A stretch of 64,000 bases of DNA from Virgisporangium aurantiacum (GTDB taxonomy: Bacteria; Actinomycetota; Actinomycetes; Mycobacteriales; Micromonosporaceae). The notes below the pieces were generated by a model, which saw only the letters and a program-made list of their open reading frames with translations, made no database searches and had not been told where the DNA came from. The position numbers and the translations under genes are program-made. This document shows positions 36,618-45,614 of this stretch, piece by piece (the first letter of the stretch is position 1; every line of letters begins with the position of its first letter). Location of the stretch: NCBI RefSeq assembly GCF_016863635.1, contig NZ_BOPG01000008.1, positions 37,712-101,711 on the forward strand. The letters run 5' to 3'.

Positions 36618-38366
36618 TCATTCCGCAGCGTGCAGCCAGGCCTCTTCCGCGGCCTCCCGCTCGGCCTTGACGTCGCGGAGCTCCTGGTCGAGCGCGGCCA
36701 CCTTCTCGTAGTCGGTGGCGTGGAGCGCCAGCTGCCCGTGCAGCTTCTCCTCCCGCTGCGTCAGCCGGTCGACCAGCCGTTCCAGCCGCGCCAGCTCCTT
36801 CTGCGCCGCCCGCGAGTCGGCCCGCGCCGCCCGCGAAGCGGCCGGCGATTCCGCGGCGGGCGCCAGCAGCGACAGGTACTCGTCGACGCCCCCCGGCAGG
36901 TCGCGCAGCCGGCCGTCGCCGAACATGCCGATCATCCGGTCGCAGACGCGTTCCAGCAGGTACCGGTCGTGCGACGCCACCACGAGCGTGCCCGGCCAGG
37001 AGTCGAGCAGGTCCTCCAGCGCGGCCAGCGTGTCGATGTCGAGGTCGTTGGTCGGCTCGTCGAGCAGGAGCACGTTGGGCTCGACGGCCAGCAGCCGCAG
37101 CAGTTGCAGCCGGCGCCGCTCGCCACCGGAGAGGTCGCCGACGACCGTCCACAGGCGACGGTCGGTGAACCCGAACTCCTCGGCGAGCTGGGCGGCGGAG
37201 ATCTCCCGCTTGCCGAGCACCACCCGCCGGGCGATCTCCTCGACCGCCTCCAGCACCCGCAGGCCCAACGGCAGCTCGCCCAGCTCCTGCGACAGGAACG
37301 CCGGCCGCACCGTCGAGCCGACCCGGACGGAACCGGCATCCGGCGGAACCGTCCCGGCGAGCACCCGCAACAGCGTCGACTTGCCGCTGCCGTTCGCACC
37401 GAGCAGCCCGATCCGGTCACCCGGCCCGACCAGCCAGTCCACAGTGGACAGAATCGGCCGCGCCGAGAACGCCACCGACACGTCCGACAGCTCGTACACC
37501 TGCTTCCCGAGCCGCGCCGTCGCCAGCTTGTGCAGCGTCACGGTGTCCCGCGCCGGCGGAACGTCGGCGATCAGCGCGTTGGCCGCGTCGATCCGGAACT
37601 TGGGCTTCGACGTGCGCGCCGGCGGCCCGCGCCGCAACCACGCGATCTCCTTGCGCAGCAGGTTCTGCCGGCGCGCCTCAGTCGCGGCCGCGACCCGCTC
37701 GCGCTCGGCCCGGGCCAGCACCCACGCCGCGTAGCCGCCCTCGTACGCGCGCACGGTTCCGCCGCCGACCTCCCACGTCGTGGTGCACACCGCGTCGAGG
37801 AACCAGCGGTCGTGCGTCACCACGACGAGCGCGCCGCGTCTCCGCGCGAGGTGGTCGGCGAGCCAGCGCACACCGGCGAGGTCCAGATGGTTGGTCGGTT
37901 CGTCGAGAACAAGAACATCGGACGCGCGGACGAGCAGCGCCGCGAGCGCGACCCGCCGCCGTTCCCCGCCGGACATCGGCCCGACCGTGGAGTCGAGCCC
38001 GAGCCGGTCGAGGCCGAGCCCGTCGAGCACCGTGCGCACGGCGGCGTCGCCGGCCCACTCGTGCTCGGCGGCGAAGCCGGCCGGCAGCCAGGCGGCGCCG
38101 ATCACCACGTCGCGCACGCTCGCCCCGGCCGGCAGCACCAGTTGCTGCGGCAGGGTGGCCACGCGCAGGTCGCGACGGTGCGTCACGCGTCCCGTATCGG
38201 GTTCGTCGTCGGCGGCGAGCAGGCGCAGCAGCGTGGTCTTGCCCGCGCCGTTGAGGCCGACGACGCCGACCCGGTCGTTCTCGTCGAGCCCGAGCGACAC
38301 CGACTCCAGCAGGGCCGAGTCGGGGTAGGCCTTGGACACGCGGTCCAGGTTGATCACGTTGACCAT
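36618..38366 (-). CDS. ABC-F family ATPase
   Basis: The 582-residue soluble protein has two ABC domains (Walker A GLNGAGKTT and GANGSGKST, signatures MSGGERRRVALAALL and LSGGERRRLQLLRLL, LLLDEPTNDLD) joined by a linker of about 80 residues, plus a C-terminal coiled coil (about 500-582). It lacks membrane helices, so it is a ribosome-acting ABC-F protein (translation factor or antibiotic protection). ATG 38366 shares one base with the ispE stop, an order seen in other actinobacteria. Which ABC-F subgroup it belongs to cannot be settled by eye. Confidence 0.93.
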   Translation of the reverse strand: MVNVINLDRVSKAYPDSALLESVSLGLDENDRVGVVGLNGAGKTTLLRLLAADDEPDTGRVTHRRDLRVATLPQQLVLPAGASVRDVVIGAAWLPAGFAAEHEWAGDAAVRTVLDGLGLDRLGLDSTVGPMSGGERRRVALAALLVRASDVLVLDEPTNHLDLAGVRWLADHLARRRGALVVVTHDRWFLDAVCTTTWEVGGGTVRAYEGGYAAWVLARAERERVAAATEARRQNLLRKEIAWLRRGPPARTSKPKFRIDAANALIADVPPARDTVTLHKLATARLGKQVYELSDVSVAFSARPILSTVDWLVGPGDRIGLLGANGSGKSTLLRVLAGTVPPDAGSVRVGSTVRPAFLSQELGELPLGLRVLEAVEEIARRVVLGKREISAAQLAEEFGFTDRRLWTVVGDLSGGERRRLQLLRLLAVEPNVLLLDEPTNDLDIDTLAALEDLLDSWPGTLVVASHDRYLLERVCDRMIGMFGDGRLRDLPGGVDEYLSLLAPAAESPAASRAARADSRAAQKELARLERLVDRLTQREEKLHGQLALHATDYEKVAALDQELRDVKAEREAAEEAWLHAAE

Positions 38367-39319
38367 CAGACGACCCGGGCCCCCGCTACCGGCCCGGTCA
38401 CGGTGGCGGTGGAGCGGCAGACGCCGGACCGCTCCAGGCTGGCCGCGATCGCCGCCGCGTGCCGGGAGTCGGCGGCCAGGAACACGCACGTCGGTCCGGA
38501 ACCGGAGATGACGCCGGCGAGCGCGTCGACGTCGTCGGCGGCCATCAGCGTGCGCATCAGCTCGGGCCGCAAGGCGAGCGCCGGCGCCTGCAGGTCGTTG
38601 ACGAGCGTGGCGGCGAGGATCTCCGGATCGCGTTGCCGGAGCGCGGCGAGCAGCATGTCGGCCTCGCCGGCCACCGCGTCGGCGATGCCGTTGGCCCGGC
38701 GCCGGTCGATCTCGGCGTAGACCTCGGGCGTCGACAGCCCGTCGTCGGCGAACGCGAGCACCCAGTGCCAGGTGTGGCCGGGTGCCAGCACGGGCGACAC
38801 CCGCTCGCCCCGGCCGGTGCCCAGCGCGGTGCCGCCGAGCACCAGGAACGGCACGTCGGAGCCGATCTCGGCCGCGATGTCGGCGAGGTGGTCGCGGGTC
38901 AGCCCGGTGTTCCACAGCGCGTCGCAGGCCACCAGCGCGGCGGCGGCGTCGGCGCTGCCGCCGGCGAGCCCGCCCGCGATCGGGATGTTCTTGCGCAGGT
39001 GCAGCCGGGCGTACGGGGGCCGCCCGGTGTGCTCGGCCAGCAGCCGGGCCGCCCGGATGGCCAGGTTGGACTCGTCGAGGGGCAGGTGCCCGGCACCCTC
39101 ACCCTCCATCGTCAGCGTGAGGGTGTCGCCGGACCGGGCGGTGATCTCGTCGTAGAGGCTCACCGCGTGGTAGACGGTGCTGAGCTCGTGGAAGCCGTCG
39201 GGACGCAGGTCACCGACGCGCAGGTGCAGGTTGATCTTCGCGGGCACGCGCACCCGGACCGGCGCGGCCCGCCCCAGCCGGGGACGCTCGCGCTCGGCCT
39301 CGTCCAGCGGCTCCGTCAC
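38366..39319 (-). CDS. ispE: 4-diphosphocytidyl-2-C-methyl-D-erythritol kinase
   Basis: The 317-residue GHMP kinase of the MEP isoprenoid pathway has VRVPAKINLHLRVGDLRPDG, the ATP loop IPIAGGLAGGSADAAAALVA and ISGSGPTCVFLA. GTG 39319 overlaps the stop of the 35-codon linker ORF (GTGA), and its Shine-Dalgarno GAGG lies in a hairpin arm. The first about 20 residues are an extension before the family core. Confidence 0.95.
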   Translation of the reverse strand: MTEPLDEAERERPRLGRAAPVRVRVPAKINLHLRVGDLRPDGFHELSTVYHAVSLYDEITARSGDTLTLTMEGEGAGHLPLDESNLAIRAARLLAEHTGRPPYARLHLRKNIPIAGGLAGGSADAAAALVACDALWNTGLTRDHLADIAAEIGSDVPFLVLGGTALGTGRGERVSPVLAPGHTWHWVLAFADDGLSTPEVYAEIDRRRANGIADAVAGEADMLLAALRQRDPEILAATLVNDLQAPALALRPELMRTLMAADDVDALAGVISGSGPTCVFLAADSRHAAAIAASLERSGVCRSTATVTGPVAGARVV

Positions 39320-39423
39320 GGGCGTGCCTCGCTCCGCGAGGCGCGCCCGTACAGGCGATCCGCTCGCTTCGCGAGCGATTCGCCTTCACTGGGCTGAATG
39401 GTGCCCTCGCTTCGCTCGGTCAC
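39316..39423 (-). CDS. 35-codon linker ORF between rsmA and ispE (copy B of a repeat)
   Basis: GTG 39423 overlaps the rsmA stop and TGA 39318-39316 overlaps the ispE GTG, both as GTGA. The peptide starts [10 protein letters not shown] and ends SRSEARP. It matches copy A (9284-9391) at 21 of 35 residues with no gap. The hairpins are kept, and some stem bases change in a paired way: the first stem is ATGATC/GATCAT in copy A and GTGACC/GGGCAC (one mismatch) in copy B. Translation is inferred. Confidence 0.65.
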   Translation of the reverse strand: MTERSEGTIQPSEGESLAKRADRLYGRASRSEARP

Positions 39424-40295
39424 GAACGCCGACCATACCCGCTGCCCGCGGGCGCGGCGGGAGCGGCGGCGGCGATGGCGGCGAACTGGGTGATCGTGAG
39501 CGCCTCGCCCCGCAGGCCGGGGTCGATTCCGGCGGTGACCAGCGCCTTCTCCGCCCGGTCGGGTCCGCCGGCCCAGCCGGCCAGCGCCGACCGCAGCGTC
39601 TTGCGTCGCTGGGCGAACGCGGCGTCGACGACGGCGAACGTGCGCTCCCGGTCGCCCGGTGGCGGGTCGTGCCGGACGAACCTGACCAGCCCGCTGTCGA
39701 CGTTCGGCACCGGCCAGAAGACGGCGGGCGGCACCCGGCCCGCGGGACGGGCGTCGGCGTACCAGGCGAGCTTGGCGGTCGGGATGCCGTAGGTGCGCGA
39801 CCCGGGTTCGGCGGTGAGCCGGTCGGCCACCTCCTTCTGCACCATCACCAGCCCCGAGGCCAGCGTCGGCAGCGCGGCGAGCAGGTTCAGCACCACCGGC
39901 ACCGCGACGTTGTACGGCAGGTTCGCCACCAGCGCGGTCGGCGCCGGCACGAGGTCGGCCGCCGCCACCCGCTTGGCGTCTCCACTGTGGACGGTCAGCC
40001 GGTCGGCGTGGTCGGGCGCCCGGTCGGCGACGGTCGCGGCGAGCGCGGACGCGAGGACCGGATCGAGCTCGACCGCGTGCACGTGGGCCGCCTCGGGGAG
40101 CAGCGCCAGCGTCAGCGACCCCAGCCCGGGGCCGACCTCCAGCACGACGTCGGTGGGCGCCAGTTCCGCGGCGCGCACGATGCGCCGCACCGTGTTGGGG
40201 TCGTGGACGAAGTTCTGCCCGAGCGTCTTCGTCGGCCGCACCCCGAGCCGGGCGGCGAGCGTCCGGATGTCGGCCGGGCCCAGGAGGGAACTCAC
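39420..40295 (-). CDS. rsmA: 16S rRNA dimethyladenosine transferase (KsgA)
   Basis: The 291-residue SAM enzyme dimethylates two adenines in helix 45 of 16S r[36 protein letters not shown] and [12 protein letters not shown] are family hallmarks. GTG 40295 lies 7 bp after the tatD stop. In many actinobacteria an rpf gene lies between tatD and rsmA, and here it does not. The C-terminal [16 protein letters not shown] is low complexity. Confidence 0.95.
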   Translation of the reverse strand: MSSLLGPADIRTLAARLGVRPTKTLGQNFVHDPNTVRRIVRAAELAPTDVVLEVGPGLGSLTLALLPEAAHVHAVELDPVLASALAATVADRAPDHADRLTVHSGDAKRVAAADLVPAPTALVANLPYNVAVPVVLNLLAALPTLASGLVMVQKEVADRLTAEPGSRTYGIPTAKLAWYADARPAGRVPPAVFWPVPNVDSGLVRFVRHDPPPGDRERTFAVVDAAFAQRRKTLRSALAGWAGGPDRAEKALVTAGIDPGLRGEALTITQFAAIAAAAPAAPAGSGYGRRS

Positions 40296-40302
40296 GGTGC
40301 CT

Positions 40303-41163
40303 TCACCATGGTCCGAAGACCCGCTCGCCGTTGGCGGAGATCGCCTCGCACAACGGCTCGACGGCGGTGCCGGTCGCCTCGGCCAGGGCCCGCACGGTGA
40401 GCGGGATCAGGTACGGCGCGTTCGGCCGCCCGCGGTGCGGCGCCGGCGTGAGGTACGGCGCGTCGGTCTCCACCAGGATCCGGTCGAGCGGCGTCGCGGC
40501 CGCCGCGACCCGCAACGACGTGGCGTTCGCGAACGACACGACGCCGGCGTAGCTGAGCACGAACCCGCGGCGGACGCACTCGCGGGCGAAGTCGACGTCG
40601 CCGGAGAAGCAGTGCATCACCACCACGTCCGGGGCACCGGTCTCGTCGAGGACCCGCAGGATGTCGGTGTGCGCGTCACGGTCGTGGATCACCAGCGGCT
40701 TGCCGTGCCGCTTGGCGATCTCGATGTGCCCGCGGAAGCTCTCCTCCTGCGTCTTGCGGCCCTCGTCGCCGGTGCGGAACGTGTCGAGCCCGGTCTCGCC
40801 GATGCCACGCACCCGCGGATCGGCCGCCAGCTCGTCGATCGCGCGCAGGGCGGCGTCCACATCGGACAGTCGCGGCGCCGCGTTCGGGTGCACGGCCACC
40901 GTCGCGACGATCTCCGGATACTCGTTGGCCGTCGCGACACCCCAGCGCGACGTCTCCACGTCCACACCGACCTGGACCAGGCGATCGACCCCGACCGACC
41001 GCGCGGCCTCAACCGCGGCGGCGACCGATGGCGGCGCCCCGGATCCGGTGATTGCGGTGTCGAGGACGATGTCGAGGTGGGTGTGGCTGTCGACCACCGG
41101 CACCGGGAGCGCGGGCGGGACCGGCGGGAAGCCGCCCTCGCGACGGCCGCTACGTCTGTTCAT
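40303..41163 (-). CDS. tatD: TatD-family metal-dependent hydrolase
   Basis: The 286-residue TIM-barrel protein has the metal-binding [27 protein letters not shown] and the C-terminal [12 protein letters not shown]. Family members act as 3'-5' DNA exonucleases. It lies between a spermidine-synthase-like gene (15 bp upstream) and rsmA, all on one strand. Confidence 0.93.
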   Translation of the reverse strand: MNRRSGRREGGFPPVPPALPVPVVDSHTHLDIVLDTAITGSGAPPSVAAAVEAARSVGVDRLVQVGVDVETSRWGVATANEYPEIVATVAVHPNAAPRLSDVDAALRAIDELAADPRVRGIGETGLDTFRTGDEGRKTQEESFRGHIEIAKRHGKPLVIHDRDAHTDILRVLDETGAPDVVVMHCFSGDVDFARECVRRGFVLSYAGVVSFANATSLRVAAAATPLDRILVETDAPYLTPAPHRGRPNAPYLIPLTVRALAEATGTAVEPLCEAISANGERVFGPW

Positions 41164-41178
41164 CGCGTTCAGGATCCC

Positions 41179-41955
41179 TCAGGCCACGTCGGCGTCGACC
41201 AGCGGGCGGGCACCACGCATGAACTCGGCGAGGCCCTCGCCGTGCAGCACGGCGCCGCCGGTGTTGCGGACCAGCCGGGTCACCGGCAACCGCTTCGGCG
41301 CGCGCCGGGCGGCGATCACCGCGTTGCCGTACCGCTTGCCGGTGAGCAGGCCCGGCTCGGACATCAGGCACACGTCGGGGAACAGCGAGGACACGGTGGC
41401 GACCTGGCGCCGGGAGAACGCCAGCGGCGGCAGGTCGGTGACGTTGACGATGTACGCGCCGCCCGGTGCGAGCACCTCGTACGCGGCGGCCACGAACTCC
41501 ACCGTCGCCACGCTGCCGACCATCCGACCGGCCTCGTACGCGTCGGCCACCACGATGTCGTACGAGGCCGCCGGGGTCGATTCGACCACGCTGCGGGCGT
41601 CATCTATCTGTATGTCGATGCCGGCACCAGCCGGCAGCGGCACGAGGCGCTCGACCAGCGCGGCGAGTTTGCCGTCGCGCTCCACCACCACCTGCGGCGA
41701 GCCCGGCCGCGTGACGGCGAGGTAGCGCGGCAGCGTGTAGGCGCCGCCGCCCAGATGCAGAACCCTGAGTGGACGCCCGGCGGGCGCGACGGTGTCGAAC
41801 ACCGCCGCCACCCGCCGCATGTACGGGAACTCCAGATGCTCCGGCTCGATGATGTCGACGTACGACTGCGCCACGCCGTCGACGCGCAGCACCCACGAGC
41901 CGGGCCGGAACGGGCACGGTTCGATCGTGGCAACGCCGAACTCGACCTCGTGCAT
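41179..41955 (-). CDS. Spermidine synthase-like methyltransferase-fold protein
   Basis: The 258-residue protein has VLHLGGGAYTLPRYLAVTRP, DDARSVVESTPAASYDIVVA and DLPPLAFSRRQVATV, matching the spermine/spermidine-synthase fold of fused-MFS or stand-alone actinobacterial proteins. The usual polyamine motifs are only partly kept, so it may not make polyamines. ATG 41955 lies 11 bp after the metG stop. Confidence 0.8.
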   Translation of the reverse strand: MHEVEFGVATIEPCPFRPGSWVLRVDGVAQSYVDIIEPEHLEFPYMRRVAAVFDTVAPAGRPLRVLHLGGGAYTLPRYLAVTRPGSPQVVVERDGKLAALVERLVPLPAGAGIDIQIDDARSVVESTPAASYDIVVADAYEAGRMVGSVATVEFVAAAYEVLAPGGAYIVNVTDLPPLAFSRRQVATVSSLFPDVCLMSEPGLLTGKRYGNAVIAARRAPKRLPVTRLVRNTGGAVLHGEGLAEFMRGARPLVDADVA

Positions 41956-41966
41956 CGTTGTTTGTC

Positions 41967-43745
41967 TCAGCCGCCCAGTCGGGCCAGCTCTTCTTCCACG
42001 ATCGACTCGTCGAGCTTCTTGAACACCGGCTTCGGCGCCGCCAGCTCCCGGCCGACCTCGATCGGCACCGACCGCCACCGCGCGCCACCGGTGTAGTCGC
42101 CGGTGAGGATCGGGTAGGCCGGGCCGCCGTCGAGGTCGTCGACCTCGCGGATCTCCGGCATCGGCGTGTGCAGGTCCTTGTTGCCGAGCAGTTCGTGCAC
42201 CTTCTGCGCGGAGTACGGCAGGAACGGGGCGAGCAGGGTGTTGCAGTCGGCGACCGCCTGCAGCGTGACGTGCAGCACCGTGCCCTGGCGGTCGCGGTCG
42301 TCCTTCAGCTTCCACGGCGCCTGGTCGGAGACGTACTTGTTGACCTCGCCGACGATCCGCATCGCCTCGGTGATCGCCGCCTTCTGCCGGTGCCGCTCGA
42401 TGAGCCTGCCGACACTGTCGAACCCGTTGCGCACGGCCGCCAGCAGGTTCTGATCATCTTCGGTGAGCTCGCCGGCCGGCGGCACCGCGCCGAAGTTCTT
42501 GTGCGCCATCGAGACCGACCGGTTGACCAGGTTGCCCCAGCCGGCCACCAGCTCGTCGTTGTTGCGGCGGCGGAACTCGGCCCAGGTGAAGTCGGTGTCG
42601 TTCGACTCCGGCCCGGCGACCGCGATGAAGTAGCGCAGCGCGTCGGCGTCGTAGCGGGACAGGAAGTCACGCACGAAGATCACCACCGAGCGGCTGCTGG
42701 AGAACTTCTTGCCCTCCATGGTGAGGAACTCGCTCGACACCACCTCGGTGGGCAGCGCCAGCTTCCCCATCACGCCGGGCTCGCCGCCCTTGGCACCCTC
42801 GCCGTTGTAGGCGAGCAGCTCGGCCGGCCAGATCTGGGAGTGGAACGTGATGTTGTCCTTGCCCATGAAGTAGAACGACTGCGACACCTCGGGCGTCCAC
42901 CACTTGCGCCACGCCTCGGGGTCACCCTGGCGGCGCGCCCACTCGACCGAGGCCGACAGGTAGCCGATCACCGCGTCGAACCACACGTAGAGCCGCTTGG
43001 CCGGGTTGTCCTCCCAGCCCTCCAGCGGCACCGGGATGCCCCAGTCGATGTCGCGGGTCATCGCCCGCGGCTTGAGGTCGTCGAGCAGGTTCAGCGAGAA
43101 CCGCAGCACGTTGGGCCGCCAGTCGGTGCGGCTGCGCAGCCACTCGCCCAGCGCGTCGGCCAGCGCCGGCAGGTCGAGGAAGAAGTGCTCGGTCTCGATG
43201 AACTTCGGCGTTTCGCCGTTGATGCGGCTGCGCGGGTTGATCAGGTCGATCGGGTCGAGCTGGTTGCCGCAGTTGTCGCACTGGTCGCCGCGGGCGCCGT
43301 CGTAGCCGCAGATCGGGCAGGTGCCCTCGATGTAGCGGTCGGGCAGGGTGCGGCCGGTGGACGGCGAGATCGCGCCCTGCGTGACCTTCGCGATCATGTA
43401 ACCGTTCCGGTGCACGACCCTGAACAGCTCCTGCGCCACCTGCGCGTGGTTCCGGGTGGTGGTGCGGGTGAACAGGTCGTAGCTCAGACCCAGCGCGTGC
43501 AGGTCTTCGACGATCATGCGGTTGTAACGGTCGGCGAGTTCGCGGGGGGTGACGCCCTCCTTCTCGGCCTGGACGAGGATCGGCGTGCCGTGCTCGTCGG
43601 TGCCCGAGACCATGAGCACGTCGTGGCCGGCCATGCGCATGTACCGGCTGAACACGTCGGAGGGCACCCCGAAGCCGGAAACATGACCGATGTGGCGCGG
43701 TCCGTTGGCATATGGCCAGGCGACCGCGGCGAGAACGTGACTCAT
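41967..43745 (-). CDS. metG: Methionyl-tRNA synthetase
   Basis: The 592-residue class I synthetase begins [20 protein letters not shown], with HIGH intact, and has a zinc knuckle (CPIC ... CDNC) and a FSSSRS form of the KMSKS loop. The anticodon-binding domain is complete, and there is no EMAP-like C-terminal tRNA-binding domain. ATG 43745 is preferred over TTG 43754. It heads the metG-tatD-rsmA-ispE-ABC-F gene string on the minus strand. Confidence 0.95.
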   Translation of the reverse strand: MSHVLAAVAWPYANGPRHIGHVSGFGVPSDVFSRYMRMAGHDVLMVSGTDEHGTPILVQAEKEGVTPRELADRYNRMIVEDLHALGLSYDLFTRTTTRNHAQVAQELFRVVHRNGYMIAKVTQGAISPSTGRTLPDRYIEGTCPICGYDGARGDQCDNCGNQLDPIDLINPRSRINGETPKFIETEHFFLDLPALADALGEWLRSRTDWRPNVLRFSLNLLDDLKPRAMTRDIDWGIPVPLEGWEDNPAKRLYVWFDAVIGYLSASVEWARRQGDPEAWRKWWTPEVSQSFYFMGKDNITFHSQIWPAELLAYNGEGAKGGEPGVMGKLALPTEVVSSEFLTMEGKKFSSSRSVVIFVRDFLSRYDADALRYFIAVAGPESNDTDFTWAEFRRRNNDELVAGWGNLVNRSVSMAHKNFGAVPPAGELTEDDQNLLAAVRNGFDSVGRLIERHRQKAAITEAMRIVGEVNKYVSDQAPWKLKDDRDRQGTVLHVTLQAVADCNTLLAPFLPYSAQKVHELLGNKDLHTPMPEIREVDDLDGGPAYPILTGDYTGGARWRSVPIEVGRELAAPKPVFKKLDESIVEEELARLGG

Positions 43746-43829
43746 GGGACCCAAGCCTAAGAGGCGGCCGTGCCAACACGCAGCCGGGATCTAACTGCGC
43801 ATACGGAACATTTGTAGTGCAATGGGGTA

Positions 43830-44684
43830 ATGAGCAGGGATCACTCCACCACGGCCTGGACCCCGGACTGGTTGGGTGAATCGCCGGGACCGGCCGACCA
43901 GCCGACCGACGGGCCGGCCCACGCCGCCCCCGATCTTGACGACGAGACACGCGAACTCGAGGTGCACCTCGACGCCGCGGACCTGGCCGAGGAGCCGTTC
44001 GAGCCAATCGAGTCGCATGAGCCCCGCCGGAGCCCGATCAGGGAGCCGCGGCGTCCGCTGGTCAGCGAGGGCTGGGCCGAGGAACGCGGCCGGCCCACCT
44101 CCGACCGGCCCACCGACCCGGAAGTCGGCTCGCTGCGCGCGCTGAGCGCGGTGGCCGTCACCGGGCGCCGGCCGGTGCGTCCCCCGTCGTCGCCAATCCG
44201 GGTGGGTCGACGCGGCCCGCACGCCGGATCGACCGCCGGCCTGGTCGCGCTGGTGCTGCTGGCCCTGGTGTCGGCGTTCTTCGCCTGGGTCACGGCCGAA
44301 CCGCTGTGGCTCGCCGTCGGGCACTCCCAGCCCGGCGTGGTCACCGTCACCCGGTGCACCGACGGCCGCTGCCTCGGCACGTTCACCGGAACCAGCAAGG
44401 ACTTCGTCCGCGACGGCGTCCCGGTGATGGGTGACGCCCCCGTCGTCGGCCAGACGGCACCGGCCAGGATGACCTCCGACCGGGGCATCCGCGCCTACGT
44501 CGACGTCGACCCGAACAGCCGGGCACTGGTCGGGTTCGCCCTGATCCTGCTGTGCGGCCTGGGCATCGTCCGCGCCACCGCCGTCCGGCGCCTACCGACC
44601 CGCCCGGCCCGGCGGATCGCGGCCCTGCTCAGCCTCGGCGGCCCACTGCTCCTGCTGGCCGCGATGCTCGCGGCCACCTACTGA
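43830..44684 (+). CDS. Three-helix membrane protein of unknown function
   Basis: The 284-residue protein has an acidic/Pro-rich cytoplasmic N-terminus (about 1-140), a transmembrane helix GLVALVLLALVSAFFAWVTA, an exposed loop with two Cys (TRCTDGRCLG) that could form a disulfide, and two C-terminal helices. No family is recognised. It lies divergent to metG and convergent to rsmI. Starts at ATG 43830. Confidence 0.75.
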   Translation: MSRDHSTTAWTPDWLGESPGPADQPTDGPAHAAPDLDDETRELEVHLDAADLAEEPFEPIESHEPRRSPIREPRRPLVSEGWAEERGRPTSDRPTDPEVGSLRALSAVAVTGRRPVRPPSSPIRVGRRGPHAGSTAGLVALVLLALVSAFFAWVTAEPLWLAVGHSQPGVVTVTRCTDGRCLGTFTGTSKDFVRDGVPVMGDAPVVGQTAPARMTSDRGIRAYVDVDPNSRALVGFALILLCGLGIVRATAVRRLPTRPARRIAALLSLGGPLLLLAAMLAATY

Positions 44685-44730
44685 CGCGCCGCTGATCGAT
44701 CGACCCGTTCCGCGAACTCGCCCACTCGGG

Positions 44731-45564
44731 TCAGCGCGAGGCGACCACCGCGGCGTACACGTCGCGCTTCGGGCGGCCGTGTGCCTTCGCCACGGCGGAG
44801 ATGGCGGCTTTGCGCGGCGTCCCGGTTGCTTCCAGCGCGGCGACCGCGGCCGCGAGGTCACCGGCGCCCTGCACCACGACGGCGCCCGGAACTGCCCCGC
44901 CCACGACCAGCGTGATCTCGCCCCGCGGCGGGTCCGTCGCGACGGACGCCGCGAGGTCGCCCAGCGGCGCGCGGCGCACCTCCTCGTGGGTCTTGGTGAG
45001 TTCGCGGGCGAGCGCCGCCGGGCGGTCGTCGCCGAAGGCCGCGATCAGGTCGGCGAGCGTGTCGGCGATCCGGTGCGGCGACTCGAAGAAGACCAGCGTG
45101 CGCCGCTCGTCGGCCAGGTCGTCGAGGTAGGCGCGGCGCTCGCCGGACTTACGCGGCGGAAAACCCTCGAAACAGAACCGGTCGCACGGTAGTCCCGACA
45201 GTGCCAGCGCCGTCGTCACGGCGCTCGGGCCGGGGACGGACGTGAGCGCGACGCCCTCCGCCAGCGCCGCCCGCACCAGCCGGAAGCCGGGATCGGACAC
45301 CGACGGCATGCCACCGTCGGTGATCACCGCGACGGTCTCGCCCCGGCGCAGCGCCGCCACGAGTTCGGGCGTGCGCCGCTCCTCGTTGCCCTCGAAGTAG
45401 GAGACCGTTTTCGCAGTTATGGAGATTCCGAGATCGGCGGCGAGCCGGGCGAGCCGGCGGGTGTCCTCGGCCGCGATCACGTCGGCTTCCTGCAGCGCGG
45501 CGCGCAGGCGGGTGGACGCGTCGCCGGGGTTGCCCAGGGGCGCGCCGAGCATGATCAGCGGCAC
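44731..45564 (-). CDS. rsmI: 16S rRNA (cytidine-2'-O)-methyltransferase
   Basis: The 277-residue enzyme ribose-methylates C1402 of 16S rRNA. It has ADVIAAEDTRRLARLAADLG, SYFEGNEERR, VITDGGMPSVSDPGFRLV and VPGPSAVTTALALSGLPCDR, typical of the tetrapyrrole-methylase-fold RsmI family. GTG 45564 is divergent from the mannosyltransferase gene, the same arrangement as M. tuberculosis Rv1003/Rv1002c. Confidence 0.94.
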   Translation of the reverse strand: MPLIMLGAPLGNPGDASTRLRAALQEADVIAAEDTRRLARLAADLGISITAKTVSYFEGNEERRTPELVAALRRGETVAVITDGGMPSVSDPGFRLVRAALAEGVALTSVPGPSAVTTALALSGLPCDRFCFEGFPPRKSGERRAYLDDLADERRTLVFFESPHRIADTLADLIAAFGDDRPAALARELTKTHEEVRRAPLGDLAASVATDPPRGEITLVVGGAVPGAVVVQGAGDLAAAVAALEATGTPRKAAISAVAKAHGRPKRDVYAAVVASR

Positions 45565-45614
45565 CCGGTCACTCCTTCACCCACGCGTTGATGTGAGCAG
45601 CCTACGATCGGCGG

